64,000 nucleotides of DNA from Anthonomus grandis grandis. Lineage: Eukaryota; Arthropoda; Insecta; Coleoptera; Curculionidae. Every line of letters starts with the position of its first letter. Within the stretch, counting starts at the first letter, position 1. This document shows, piece by piece, positions 33,221-44,085 of this stretch. A program made the position numbers and the translations under genes. The DNA lies in assembly GCF_022605725.1 (NCBI RefSeq), contig NC_065562.1, positions 4,216,001 through 4,280,000 of the forward strand, written 5' to 3'. Below the pieces are notes generated by a model. That model was not told the DNA's origin and made no database searches. It worked only from the letters and a program-made list of their open reading frames with translations.

Positions 33221-33454
33221 ATTTCTATACATTTTCGCTAACTATTTGCTTACACTAATGAATAGAGAATTTTACGCTGCTTACTATGATGTATCACACG
33301 ATGGGGGTTCCCATTTGACATATTAAAGTGAGGTTAGCTGGAGGTGATTGACAGAACTTCAGTAAATGCATAATTAAACGTCTCCTGTATATCTAATTTT
33401 TTTTTTTTTTAAGAAAGTTATTAAGGGTGGATCGTTTTGAAATGAAAGCACTGT
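33221..33454 (-). repeat. Repeat units A and B, adjacent, inverted copies of 26915-27010 and 23733-23927
   Basis: This block lies between the DIRS element and the long-TIR mariner. It ends at AATGAAAGCACTGTA, where the mariner begins. The related copy at 23727-23740 continues with a TA run instead, so it looks like the empty target site. Confidence 0.65.
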
Positions 33455-33455
33455 A

Positions 33456-34048
33456 CCGGGTGAGTTTTTCAAAGCGCGGAGTAGTATTATGCATTGATGA
33501 TATTATTTATCGATGACGTGCTCCTGGACTATTATTTGGTTAAGCATTCTTCACATTTTAAAAATATTTTGGACTATACAGGGTGTTCCGAAAAAGCAGG
33601 GCACTACAAAAGTTAATTTTTTTAAATGGAACACCCTGTATTGCAAAACATTTTTGAATTCTTTGCGTAATTACCAATCTTTTTTGATAATGGTTTAATA
33701 TGCCAAAAATTAATAGTTTAGGAGATAAATCAAATTTTGTTAAAAATTTTGAATTTGCACGCATCTCTTTAATATTAAAATTTAGCACCTAAATTTTGAA
33801 TACAGACTTAATTTTTATCATCAGAAGTAAAATAAAGTTACTTTGATATGCGTGCTATGTAAAATTATTCATTTTGTTATACAGGGTGTTTTTTTTGAAA
33901 GGCCAAACTTGCCCAACTTTAAATATAAAAATCTCTCTTATTTTAAATGAAACACCCTGTATATTTTCATGTCATCTAATAGCTTACTTAAGAGCCTGTA
34001 AATTTTATTAATAATGTCCTATCTCTATATCTAACAGTTTTTGAGATA
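33456..34048 (+). repeat. Left long terminal inverted repeat of the mariner
   Basis: Three nested or serial CAGGGTG motifs occur: at the outer end, at about 33578 and at about 33882. The last two each have an inverted mate (AACACCCTG) 65-85 bp inward. Confidence 0.85.
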
Positions 34049-34258
34049 TCATGGATTTTTCTGTTTTTCTCCTGTAAAAACTGACAATGCCGACTTAAAG
34101 TTTTGAAGCACCTCGTATTTTTTATGTATCCATCAAGGCGCCGTGGAAACAAATGAAAAAAATCTCAATAACAAAAAGACAGTTACATTAGTTAATTAGA
34201 GATTAATAGTTAGATTTGTTTTAAGGTGTTTTTTAGATATTTGTTTTCAATATTAAAA

Positions 34259-35331
34259 ATGAATTATTCAAGAAATGAATTTATTGATATGATTTTTGTT
34301 TTGGGTGAAGCAAATAAAAATTGTCTGCTAGCTCAAAGGCTATATAGAGAAAAATATCCTCAACGGCGCACACCCGATTCCCGCAGTTTTCGCGTTGTTA
34401 TGGACCGATTTATGACGACTGGTAGCGTGGATCTGCCAAAACGTAATGTTGCTAATAGGGTGGCAAATGAAGGTAAAGAACTTGAAATTCTTTTGCAAAT
34501 TGAGGAGGATCCCCACATTGGTAGCCATAGGTTAGCCTTACTTTCTGATGTTTCGCAGACAACGGTAAACCGGACAACACGGAAATATAAATACCACCCA
34601 TATCACATTAAGTTGCATCAAGAACTTCACAATCAAGATTTTCAGCTACGTGTAACTTTTTGTAAATGGTTACTTCGCAAAATTGAAATTAATCCAAATT
34701 TTGTTAACTATATTATGTATTCCGACGAGGCGACATTTAAAAGCAATGGTGCTGTCAATAGGCATAATATGCACTATTATGCAACAGAGAACCCTCATTG
34801 GGTACGTGAGGTTCAGCACCAGAATCATTGGTCCCTTAATGTATGGTGCGGCATCCATAATAACCGTATAATTGGACCATATTTTTTTAATGAACCTTTG
34901 AATGGGCATTCATATCGAGTATTTTTACAGCAGCAATTGCCTGAATTATTAGAAGAAGTCAATCTCCAGGAACGGCAAAGTATGTGGTTTCAACAAGATG
35001 GTGCGCCTCCCCATTTTCATCGTGCAGTAAGGGAATATTTGGATCAAGAATATCCTCAAAAATCCATCTTGGTCGCGGAGGATTTGTTGCATGGCCGCCA
35101 AGGTCTTGCGATCTTACGCCGCTAGATTTCTTTCTGTGGGGTTATCTCAAAGATAAAGTCTATGCAACAAAACCAACTACAAGGGAGGATATAATTATTA
35201 GAATTAGGGATGCCTGTCAAACCGTAACACCAGGAATGTTATACCATGTTCGACAAAATATAATTAAAAGAATTAATATTTGTATCGAACAAGGAGGACA
35301 TATCTTTGAACATTTGTTGAACAGAAATTAA
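34259..35331 (+). pseudogene. DD41D-like mariner transposase, one frameshift
   Basis: ATG 34259 (MNYSRNEFIDMIFVLGEANK) begins with a DUF4817-like helix-turn-helix (residues about 1-60). The catalytic core has YIMYSDEATFKSNG (first Asp, near 34725), HWSLNVWCGIHNNRIIGPYF, and FQQDGAPPHFHRAV (second Asp, near 34995). A frameshift near 35060-35090 shifts the remainder to the frame containing WPPRSCDLTPLDFFLWG (third Asp, near 35125) and the normal C-terminus to 35331. Apart from that break the protein is full-length at about 355 aa. It cuts and pastes the element at TA sites. This is the least damaged mariner gene in the window after the two nested copies are counted. Confidence 0.85.
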
Positions 35332-35432
35332 CTTTTATTATATAAAAATAAGTGAATTTAATAAAAAGAAACGTCCATAAATTTTATTTCATTTTATAAG
35401 AAAAAAATAACACGAAATGAAGAAATATAAGT

Positions 35433-36031
35433 ATATTTCAAAAACTATTAGAGATAGGGATAGAATATTTATTATTAATAAAATTTATAGGCTCTTAAGT
35501 AAGCTATTAGATGACATGAAAATATACAGGGTGTTTTATTTAAAATAAGAGAGATTTTTATATTTAAAGTTGGGCAAGTTTGGCCTTTCAAAAAAAAACA
35601 CCCTGTATAACAAAATGAATAATTTTACATAGCACGCATATCAAAGTAACTTTATTTTACTTCTGATGATAAAAATTAAGTCTGTATTCAAAATTTAGGT
35701 GCTAAATTTTAATATTAAAGAGATGCGTGCAAATTCTAAATTTTTAACAAAATTTGATTTATCTCCTAAATTATTAGTTTTTGGCATATTAAACCATTAT
35801 CAAAAAAGATTGGTAATTACGCAAAGAATTCAAAAATGTTTTGCAATACAGGGTGTTCCGTTTAAAAAAATTAACTTTTGTAGTGCCCTGCTTTTTCGGA
35901 GCACTCTGTATAGTCCAAAATATTTTTAAAATGTGAAGAATGCTTAACCAAATAATAGTCCAGGAGCACGTCATCGATAAATAATATCATCAATGCATAA
36001 TACTACTCCGCGCTTTGAAAAACTCACCCTG
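35433..36031 (-). repeat. Right long terminal inverted repeat of the mariner
   Basis: Inverse of 33456-34048 with few mismatches, which suggests a fairly recent insertion or gene conversion between the arms. Confidence 0.85.
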
Positions 36032-36121
36032 TATATATATATTAAATTATGAATGAACATTAGCGTCCCTATCATCAAATTATATAAGATATTCACTCAA
36101 CTCACCAAAAGAAAAGATAAT

Positions 36122-36772
36122 TTATATATTTGTCAGGTCACCCAGGTCAGTAATTCTATGAACTTGATCACTCTTTTTGACGTAAATATTACCGTTATAA
36201 ACCCACGAATTTTTAAAAGTAAATTTTCTAACCGCATTTTCAAATAAATTTAAACGCACTTTGGTTAAGTCTTCTTTGATTTGTATTTGTTTGTTTTTAA
36301 GCGAAAGTCGCGATTTAAGTACCGATTGCTTGGTCTCGATGCACCAAAACTGCACCAACACTGCCTGAGGTTTATCAGTTGAATTTCTTGATGGCACACG
36401 ATGACATTTTTTTATTGAATTGTTCGAAATGTTTGTTTTGAGATCGGTATTAAATAATTTTAATACCTTGTCCTTTAATATTGCGGAATCTTCATTTTCA
36501 ATTGACTGAAGTCCGAATATGCGCAGATTTTTACTGCGGCTCTGTTGTTCCACGGCATCCAATGAAATGGCCAGGTGCTTGTTTTCCGCACATACTTTAT
36601 TTAGTTTTTCCTCTAAGGACGAAATTCTTATTTCTTGTTCTCGCTGGCAGCTTTTAAGCTTTCTTTCGAGTATTTCAAATACTTTCGTAGCTACCTCTTC
36701 AAGAAATTTCTCGTTAAATACGCTACTTATGATGGACTTAACTTCTCGCGCATCCGCACTCGACAGAATCAT
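36122..36772 (-). CDS. LINE ORF1 protein (coiled coil plus RRM-like)
   Basis: ATG 36772 (MILSSADAREVKSIISSVF) gives 216 aa with no break. Residues about 15-80 form a heptad-type coiled coil (SSLEEKLNKVCAENKHLAIS). Next comes QQSRSKNLRIFGLQSIENED, the start of the RRM-like domain of L1/CR1-type ORF1 proteins, then IKKCHRVPSRNSTDKPQAVL. The C-terminus is VYNGNIYVKKSDQVHRITDL. Such proteins coat LINE RNA and act as chaperones. No endonuclease follows directly: the mariner lies immediately downstream. The LINE ORF2 at 23.2-20.5 kb has the same orientation and may be its former partner. The sequence 36780-36960 upstream may be its 5' UTR. Confidence 0.75.
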   Translation of the reverse strand: MILSSADAREVKSIISSVFNEKFLEEVATKVFEILERKLKSCQREQEIRISSLEEKLNKVCAENKHLAISLDAVEQQSRSKNLRIFGLQSIENEDSAILKDKVLKLFNTDLKTNISNNSIKKCHRVPSRNSTDKPQAVLVQFWCIETKQSVLKSRLSLKNKQIQIKEDLTKVRLNLFENAVRKFTFKNSWVYNGNIYVKKSDQVHRITDLGDLTNI

Positions 36773-37099
36773 GTTTACTAGGTAATACTTAGATAATACA
36801 CACCTAATGGTAAATTTTCACTAAAAGAAACTGCTAATTTAGGCAAACAATCACTAGGACACACACTCCGATGTTAGAGCTCACCCCCAAACCACAAAGC
36901 CGCAATTAATTCTTCACTTAAATTACTTTATTTTATAAAAAATATAGAGCGATATCAATCTGTTGTCTACAACAACATCGCCATCTTGTTCCAGATGTGT
37001 TATTTATGTAACTATCTATTTTATATCTTGGTTTTAATAAAAAAAATTTTTAAGATAAAGTCGATAATTTTATTTAAAAATATTTACTGTACACTTCGG
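36773..37099. other. No gene; possible LINE 5' UTR and DIRS copy 2 left border
   Basis: About 330 bp between the LINE ORF1 start and the first DIRS gag-like codons. No motif was recognised. Confidence 0.3.
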
Positions 37100-37124
37100 A
37101 AAATTTATCATCCCCTCCTCAAAC

Positions 37125-37854
37125 ACGTAGGAAGTTTAATATAATTATTTCGTCATCTTCTGATGAAGAAGAACAAGGGGGGGGGGGGGGGTAGAAAAGA
37201 CGATAATAGCAGAAGTGCATGAGCCCTGCGGGGTTACAGATGCGCCAGATCCAAAGGGGTCTTTCTTGGGAATTGACCCTGGGAAATTCAGTAATTTCGG
37301 CCGCCCCTAGATGATGCCTTAGTGACTAGAAGGCAAAGTTTTTTAATTGAGAGCATAGAGCTATATCGTTGATTTTGAAATCTGAGATGTTCCCAGCAGA
37401 GATTAAATCTCTAGTAGTTCCTAAGACTGCGGACTCAGCCAAAATGATCTGTGAAGTGCATTATTTATTGTCTAACCACAGGAAGCATCAGGTTCTTACA
37501 TGAGCCAAGAGATTCAAAAATTGGCAGAAAAGGCGAAACGGGATAACACAGTATTTGGTTCTGATTTCTCAGAAAATTCAGGGCAGCCCAAGCTATAGGA
37601 AAATCGGCCTTGGGACTAAAGCCCAAGAAGTCGGTCTTTGTAACAAAACAAGCATTGAGAAGTTCTGCTTTTCATTTAAACTCTCAGTGTTAGGCCTCCA
37701 GGACGAGGATGAAATCGTCGAATGCCTTCAGATACCATCAGAGAGAAGGAACCACTCTAAAGCATCGCCCAAAGTCTTATCGCAAAGAATATCCTCGCTG
37801 AGAGTACCCTCGCCAGAAATATTGAAGGTAGATGAAGAAGAAGGTAGAAGGTAG
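37125..37854 (+). pseudogene. DIRS Gag remnant
   Basis: 37125-37180 reads RRKFNIIISSSSDEEEQ, like the acidic Ser-rich part of the intact Gag, and runs into a tract of about 14 G. Downstream frames contain EIKSLVVPKTADSAKMIC and, at 37555-37854, a basic C-terminal tail. Several stops separate these parts. Confidence 0.5.
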
Positions 37855-38347
37855 ACGGAATTCACCTTTATTATGCCCAATAACTGACGACCCTACTATT
37901 TCTAGTTGGGCTAGAGGCTATAAAATACCTTTAACATCTAAGCCATTCCAACCGAACAAATTTCAGGTTAAAAAATCACTCTCAAAAAAAGATAAAGCCT
38001 ATCTTCGAAAAAATATCGAAGAGTTTTTAAAAATTGGAGCTATATCTAAGTGCCAACATAAAAAAGGTGAATTCTTGTCATCCTATTTTTTAGTAGAAAA
38101 GTCTAGTAGTGGATATCGTTTTATTTTAAATTTGAAAAAGCTAAATACATTTGTTCAAGCAACACATTTTAAGTTAGAAAATTTTAAAACGGTTAAGGAT
38201 ATTATTTCTCAAGGTTCTTATATGTGCACAGTAGATTTAAAAAATGCATATTATGTGATACCAATACATAAAAATGTTAAAAAATATGTAAGCTTTTTGT
38301 TCCAAGATAATTTATTTTAATTCAATGTGTTATCTTTCAGTTTTGAT

Positions 38348-39237
38348 GTGGCGGCTCGTGACAGTTCAGGGAGGTAGAGCCAAACCTTGACCTAATTTTA
38401 TCATGACCGAACGAGTGATCGAAATTATTAAATTTTATTATCAAAATTATAACGCAATAAGTTTTCTATTTTTTTTTTTGTAGATAAAAATATACATTTT
38501 AAAAATTTTGAAATTTAAGGAAATGAACTTACAAAAACTGCGTGGAAATGTCAATACTTCAGGTCACAGGTAACATACAGTTTTCCATATTTACAATAAG
38601 GTACACAAATAAGTAATTTTATTGTTTTTATAAATTATAATAACTCAAAAAAAATGTTCTATATTTAAATCGGGCAACGGTCGCCCTAACTCCTTTATTT
38701 CTACTTTTTGTTCCAATGATAAAGTGGAAAATGGATTTGCTTTTAAAAAAACTAATTTTATTCATTGTTTTTAATATTAAATAAAAATAAAAAACACTAA
38801 CAAAGCCGAAAACGCCAGCGAAATAAAATAAAAGATCTCTACAGAACCGCGAACGCCCGATGAATAATAAAAACAAACAATATCAGGCACGTTTTGCTAG
38901 AAAAGATTCTATTGGTTTGGAGTCCGGCCCAAAATTATTTAATTTGCCATAGCTTTACCACATTGTTTCAAGGACATTTGCTGTGATCATTCGATGTAAC
39001 ACGCATCGTTACGGAGCCTGGCGCGACAACTACGTCTTCGATTTCGCATTAGCGAAATTTGCGGAATCTTGCACTGGCTGCGTTCCAGTATTTTAATTTT
39101 ATAATTGGTATTAAATATTAATATACAGATATTTTTTTGGACTGAAGTAAAATTTATAAAATAAATTATTTTTTTTATTTTCAACGTTTATTAGGTAGCG
39201 CCATGGCACTGTGGCTCTACCCCAAAAGCCGCCACTG
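38348..39237. mobile_element. Non-autonomous element, about 890 bp, hAT-like ends
   Basis: The ends are GTGGCGGCT...GGTAGAGCC on the left and its inverse on the right (GGCTCTACC...AGCCGCCACTG, ending 39237). CAGTGGCGGCT is a common hAT-type end. Homology to the intact DIRS pol shows exactly where reading resumes (39238), so it is an insertion. The 8 bp flanks match poorly, so the TSD is uncertain. No coding sequence inside. Confidence 0.65.
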
Positions 39238-40047
39238 GTTTATCAACCGCCCCTTTTATGTTTTGTAAACTGTTTAAACCTATTTTATGCTATTAAAGAA
39301 CAAGATGGTTTGTTAATGTAAGTTATTTGGATGATTTTTTTGTTATTTGGTAACTCTCAAGAATCATGTAAAGAGAATGCTTAATTTACAATTAAATTAT
39401 TGTTAAAATTGGGCTTTTTATTAGAAATTTTAATAAATCTTATTTGACCCCATTCCAAAATATACGATTCTTGGGGTTTTTGTGGGATAGTAATAACATG
39501 ACCATTAGTTTACCTAATGGCAAGATAGATAAAACCTCTCGATTTATTTGTGAAGCTAAGTGTAGCAATAACCTAAAGGTTCGTACTTTTGCTAAGCTTA
39601 TAGGTTATTTAGTCTCTGTATGTCCGGCATTTACTTATAATTGGGCTCATATAAAAAGCCTTAAGTATTCAAAATTCAAAGCTTGGCAGAAATCGAATTA
39701 CAATTACAATGCAAAGCTTGTTTTATCAAGGGACGATTTAAAAGATTTAGATTAAAGGTTAAAAAAACATTAATAGGTCAGGATGTTCATGATCTTCATC
39801 ATAATTTAGACTGGGGAGTTGTTTGTTTGCTTATAAAACAGGTGGTTTTTGGAATAAATATGAAGCTAAATAGAACATAAAATTTTTAGAAATATTAGCA
39901 GTTTTTTATGGCCTAAAGTCATTCGCCAAAGACAAATTTAATTTAAAGATTTTACTTAGAGTAGATAATATAACGGCCCTAGCTTGCATAAATAAAATAG
40001 GAAGTTCAAGAAACAAAACAAACTGAATTCTCATTATGTCACAATGC

Positions 40048-40055
40048 GTATAAAT
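40048..40055 (+). repeat. Left 8 bp target site duplication of the hAT element
   Basis: GTATAAAT, repeated exactly at 41922-41929 just outside the other end. Confidence 0.85.
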
Positions 40056-41921
40056 TAGGGTTGCCACGAGACGAGACGAGATTAAGAATTGTTTCGTCTC
40101 GTCTCGATAGTTCGAGACAAATATTTTTCGAGACGAGACGAGACAAGCTTATGTCTCGTCGAGACAAGACCTTATTTCGTCTCGTCTCGTTTTGTCTCGA
40201 AAAGTTCGATACTAAAAAACTATTAGTAACAATATTTAATATTTGGTCATTATATGCAGCCATAAACATATTACCCTTTTTTCCCTACATTTTCAAGTAC
40301 TCATCAAGTATATTTTACCCAAGAAGGTTCTCTTTTATCATTGCCATATATTACACGCCATATGAAAAAAGCTGGCTTGGTTGTTACAAAACAATGAAAT
40401 AGACTCAACGCAGAATCGGCTCGTTCATTGCTGTGCTTAAATTCATGGTACACTTGTAGATTAAAAGATAAAATAAATATTGACTACTGAAACTTAGCTT
40501 TTTATTGGGTATTTATTTATGCCTTTTGGTATTTATTAGCAATTTGATCTAAACATTTTACGTACATAGATAAATTTGAACTAAATGTCTATTCTAATTA
40601 AGTTTATACTTATATCTTACTTGTCATGTTATATTGTTTTTTAAATGTATTTATTTGTTGTTGCTGTTTATAAAATATATTTATTTAACGTAAACTTAAT
40701 TTGTTCTCGTATTTTTAATATTTAAGTTTCAGAATTTATATTATTTCTTTATGAAGAGTGCAGTGTAATAACTATAATGTACCTATTAAAATATTAAACA
40801 TAAATTTGTGTATTTGTTTGGCTCTATATTTTTTTATTCTAAAATTTATAATTTATTATATTTACTTTATTCCATAATTAAGTAATTTATTATAAAGGGT
40901 ATACACAGCCTTTGAAGCATGGCTTAAAAGGTTATATAGGAATACTTATTTTAAGATAAAAATTCCAATAATCGTATTGAACATATTACCTGTAGACGTC
41001 GACATTTTTCATAGACTTTTTTAACAGATGACAAAGTATCATTCGATTTTGTTTGTTCGAGACGAAAGATAGGTATTAAAAAACATAATATGTATGTGAA
41101 TATATTATTAAATAGGAGCCTCGTTAAATAATAATTATAAAGCAAATTGCAAAATGTGGCAAAACCAAAACTCTAGGGACAAATCGACACGTTATGAATG
41201 CAGTTAAAGTCCAGTGCAACGATATATTAGAATGGTCACCCGTCAAAACACCAGCATTTTACTTCTCAAACAATGTAAACAGAAGGTGGATGACATTGTT
41301 TGGCAGGTGGAATGCTGGTGTTTTGACGGGTGACCATTCTAATATATCGTTGCACTGGACTTTACCATTTTTCGGAGGGTTTCGATAGTTTTTCAGTTTT
41401 GTAACAGTGACGCAACTGTTCCGTCCGGTGAATGCAGGTAATATTCTTAAATTTTTGGTAAATTCAAAAAATATAATAATATATTGTGTTTGTTTAAAAT
41501 AAGAAAGCCCACCGTTTTATGACACACCTTGTATAAAAACGTTAAGTTGAAAAAAACATGCGCAACTAAAATAAAAACAGACGTGACTGGTCGATTTAAA
41601 TAAACATACCCCTAAATTCTAAGGATATTTTTTCCAATCTACACACCACCTGTTACACAAATCGTAAGCCCATTAGTATAATAATGGGGAAATAAAAAAA
41701 TAATCAAAACCTATTCCGTGATTTTAATGACAATTTTACCAATTATTACTGGAAGCATTTTACATATATCGAGACGTCTCGTCTCGTCTCGTCTCGCCTT
41801 GTCTCGAACATTTTTATCTGGTCTCGTCTCGTCTCGAAATTCGAGACAAAATACTTTCGAGACGAGATAAAATGGCTTCGAGACGAGACGAGACGAGACG
41901 AGACGTCTCGCGGCATCCCTA
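40056..41921. mobile_element. Non-autonomous hAT element with GAGACG-rich arms
   Basis: Starts TAGGGTTGCCACGAGACG and ends with the inverse of TAGGGATGCCGCGAGACG, giving 18 bp terminal repeats with 2 mismatches, flanked by the exact 8 bp duplication GTATAAAT. An 8 bp TSD and TAGGG ends define hAT. Both arms carry dense GAGAC/GTCTC repeats in both orientations (40070-40205, 41768-41905). No hAT transposase was found. A palindromic MITE sits inside. Confidence 0.85.
41205..41364. repeat. 160 bp near-perfect palindrome (foldback MITE)
   Basis: TAAAGTCCAGTGCAACGATA at the left end is inverted at the right end. The arms are about 70 bp with a short loop (AAACAGAAGGTGGATG). Two perfectly matching stretches, around TATTAGAATGGTCACC and CGTCAAAACACCAGCATT, dominate. 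It would form a very stable RNA hairpin. Confidence 0.85.
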
Positions 41922-41929
41922 GTATAAAT
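41922..41929 (+). repeat. Right 8 bp target site duplication of the hAT element
   Basis: GTATAAAT, identical to 40048-40055. Confidence 0.85.
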
Positions 41930-42319
41930 GTTTAACAGAACGACTAGGGAAACCAATAATAGATTTATTTGCTTCTTATGCGAATACAAAATGCCAGGAC
42001 TATGTTTTATGGAAACCGGATTCTGGTTCCATAGTAGTTTTCATTTTCCATATCCTGGAGGAACCTTAACTTTTATGCCTTCTCACCATTTTCCCAAATC
42101 CTTAAAACAATTAAAAGGGTTATGTTCGATAGAGCAGAAGGCATTATTGTAGTACCCTTATGGAAAAATCAACCCTGGTATCCACTTTTTATGAACTTTT
42201 TAATAAGTCGCCCAATTTATTTAAATTGACGTCCTAATCTTCTACTTTCTCCCCTTAGGAGAAGTCACCCGATATGGCGGAACATTACCCTAGTTGCAGG
42301 CAGATTATCGGGTAAGCAT

Positions 42320-43133
42320 AAATGAAGAAAGGAGTCACCAAAAAAGAAATCCCTACTCTCATAAATTCGCTTAGAGTTAGTACATTAAGACTATATGATT
42401 GCTCCTATAAAAAATGGTGGATCTTTTGTACCATAATTAATATTATGTGATATAGCCCTTCTACAAATAATATACTTTCCTTTTTAAATCTTGAATTTAA
42501 AAATGGAGCTCGTTAAATACTTTAAATTGTCATAAATCAGCTCTTAAACTTATCATAGATATTAGAAAAGAACGAATATTACAGAGATTTTTAAGGGGAA
42601 TTGTTAAAGAAAAACCCTTATTTCCGAAATACGAGGTTACTTGGGACCCACAAATGGTTCTTCTTCTATCTTATATCCCTTAGATAAAATTTCGTTAGAA
42701 TTACTCACGTATAAAACTATGTTATTATATTTAGGTACCTCACATAGAGTCCTACTAGACGTCTGCCGGTTTTGAACATTTTTTAATGAAGCCTGAAGTT
42801 TAGGTTGCGCGTACCCTGGAATATTATTTAAAATTAACTTCTGTCCTTAAAAAAATATTGAATATCTTTCAGTTCCACACAAGAAGCCTTACCGTAGAGC
42901 TACCGCTCAAACTATATCAAGGTGGTTAAAAAAAGTCTGGAATAGATATCTCTCATTTTAAAGCAGTAGCATGCACACAGCGTTAGACATGCTTCAGCTG
43001 CACTTCGCGCAGGTGCTAATATAGAGTACATCAGAAATGCCGCTGGATGGACAGACAGATCTAATATATTTATTAAATTTTCTAACAGATCCTTACATAT
43101 TAAAGAAAATTTTGAACAAAAAGTTGTTTTATA
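42320..43133 (+). pseudogene. DIRS tyrosine recombinase remnant
   Basis: Segments in different frames match the intact recombinase: VSTLRLYDCSYKKWWIFC (42378-42430), QRFLRGIVKEKPLFPKYEVT (about 42580), YRRATAQTISRWLKK (about 42890) and HSVRHASAAALRAG (about 42975, HxxR kept), then NAAGWTDRSNIFIKFSNRS. Aligned with FAQFYQRP of the intact enzyme, the nucleophile Tyr position is Ser here. With that change and several stops it is inactive. Confidence 0.75.
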
Positions 43134-43404
43134 AGTTTAGCCAAATAGTTATAATTATATTTCTCCTTATATATAATGTTTTGCATTTATCAATGATAAT
43201 TATATTTTCCTTCATTTTTTTTTCTTCTCTAGTTACTAATACTGATATTATTATATTTATTTTTTCAATCGCCTAAATAAATAATTACTTTAATAAGGAC
43301 TTATTACTACTATATAATGTATAGATCCCTATATAATGACATACATTAGGTACATATACAAGTTTTACATATTGCTTACAAAACTGATATAGGATATAGG
43401 CTTT

Positions 43405-43710
43405 TAACATCTACATAGTTGGCTATTAGAACGTGGTCGTATAATAATAGATGATAGACGTTCGTATAGACCACGCCTCCCCACCCAATTTTATAACCCT
43501 TTTGAATAATATCAGTTTTGTACTTCAAACGTATTGAGGATCGGTACAGAATGTATAGCCCGGCATGGGTCAGCAAAAAATTGTTTTTGCTTTGTTATCA
43601 GTGACATTTTCGCGCGGCAGGATCTTAACTACATGGTGGTCTTTACGAACGTGGTAAATCATATAATGAAGATTGAACTTCCTTACAGGTAAGTCGTTTA
43701 ATCTATAATT
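43405..43710 (+). repeat. DIRS copy 2 internal complementary region and right end
   Basis: AACATCTACATAGTTGGCTA near 43410 resembles the start of the intact internal region, and GAACTTCCTTACAGGTAAGT to CTATAATT (43675-43710) resembles the intact right end. TAGAACGTGGTCGTAT and ACGAACGTGGTAAATC show the inverted pairing is now weak. Confidence 0.55.
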
Positions 43711-44085
43711 ATTTTTATAGTATTGCTTTGCTTTGTTTTTATTTTCATTGACTCGTTTTAATGGAAAACTATACCCAAATAGTGAGCCTATAATTTTCAT
43801 CAAAGTATTTTAGTGTAGATGTATATCTACTTCTCCCTTTGCATAAACATCACTCTAATCCTGTTATTTTAACAAGTTTACAAATGTCTCCACATTTGCC
43901 TGTGAAAAAAATCTTGAGAATTGCACTGTAGTATTCTGGTTTTGTTTATGTATAGGGAGTGTTCATTTTTTAGCTTTGTGATCAGATATGAAATATTTTA
44001 AAGCTAAAGTATTTAGATATGGTTTATACAGTTAAACAAATTTAGTTTACAAATAAATTATCTATACAGCTTTGTGACTTCTGTA
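43711..44085. other. No gene recognised
   Basis: About 375 bp of AT-rich sequence between DIRS copy 2 and a minus-strand LINE fragment. Confidence 0.4.

Larger units (their letters stand above)
33454..36033 (+). mobile_element. Mariner element with about 595 bp terminal inverted repeats
   Basis: Arms 33456-34048 and 35433-36031 are near-identical inverted repeats, ending GGGTGAGTTTTTCAAAGCGC at the outside and flanked by TA. Each arm contains short inverted modules bounded by CAGGGTGTT (for example 33577-33641 and 33881-33961). A single transposase gene lies between the arms. Confidence 0.85.
37855..42330 (+). pseudogene. DIRS Pol remnant, split by two insertions
   Basis: 37832-38320 reads the RT N-terminal half: EFLKIGAISKCQHKKGEFLS, RFILNLKKLNTF and CTVDLKNAYYVIPI. 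The frame breaks off at FQDNLF and the insertion at 38348. After it, LSTAPFMFCKLFKP resumes at 39238, followed by YLDDFFVI near 39325 and FGLSVCP-type palm sequence to 39755, with stops. RNase H reads AVFYGLKSF near 39900. The second insertion (40056-41921) falls just before LGKPIIDLFASYANTKCQ (about 41945), the methyltransferase-like block, which runs to about 42310 as LWKNQPWYPLFMNFL. The intact copy at 29.5-31.65 kb serves as the guide for each segment. Confidence 0.8.
37100..43710 (+). mobile_element. Second, decayed DIRS element with nested insertions
   Basis: Homologous in order and sequence to the intact DIRS element at 28.2-33.2 kb: gag remnant, RT, RNase H, methyltransferase-like block, recombinase and right end (GATTGAACTTCCTTACAGGT at 43671-43690 resembles the intact element's right end). 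It is broken by many stops and by two insertions at 38.35-39.24 and 40.06-41.92 kb. The left end could not be located. It is a different subfamily, since protein identity is only moderate by eye. Confidence 0.8.

Noticed and set aside
33558..33788. ORF identical to one at 35699-35929
   Set aside because: The duplication is explained by the mariner terminal inverted repeats; not a gene.
36519..36785. 88 aa plus-strand ORF
   Set aside because: Antisense shadow of the LINE ORF1.
37178..37191. G run of about 14 as a regulatory quadruplex
   Set aside because: A single homopolymer; likely slippage or assembly noise in a dead gag.
40061..40402. ORF rich in RDET repeats, and a CRISPR-like look of GAGACG repeats
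   Set aside because: It is the pentamer array of the hAT arm; no spacer/repeat regularity, and the setting is eukaryotic.
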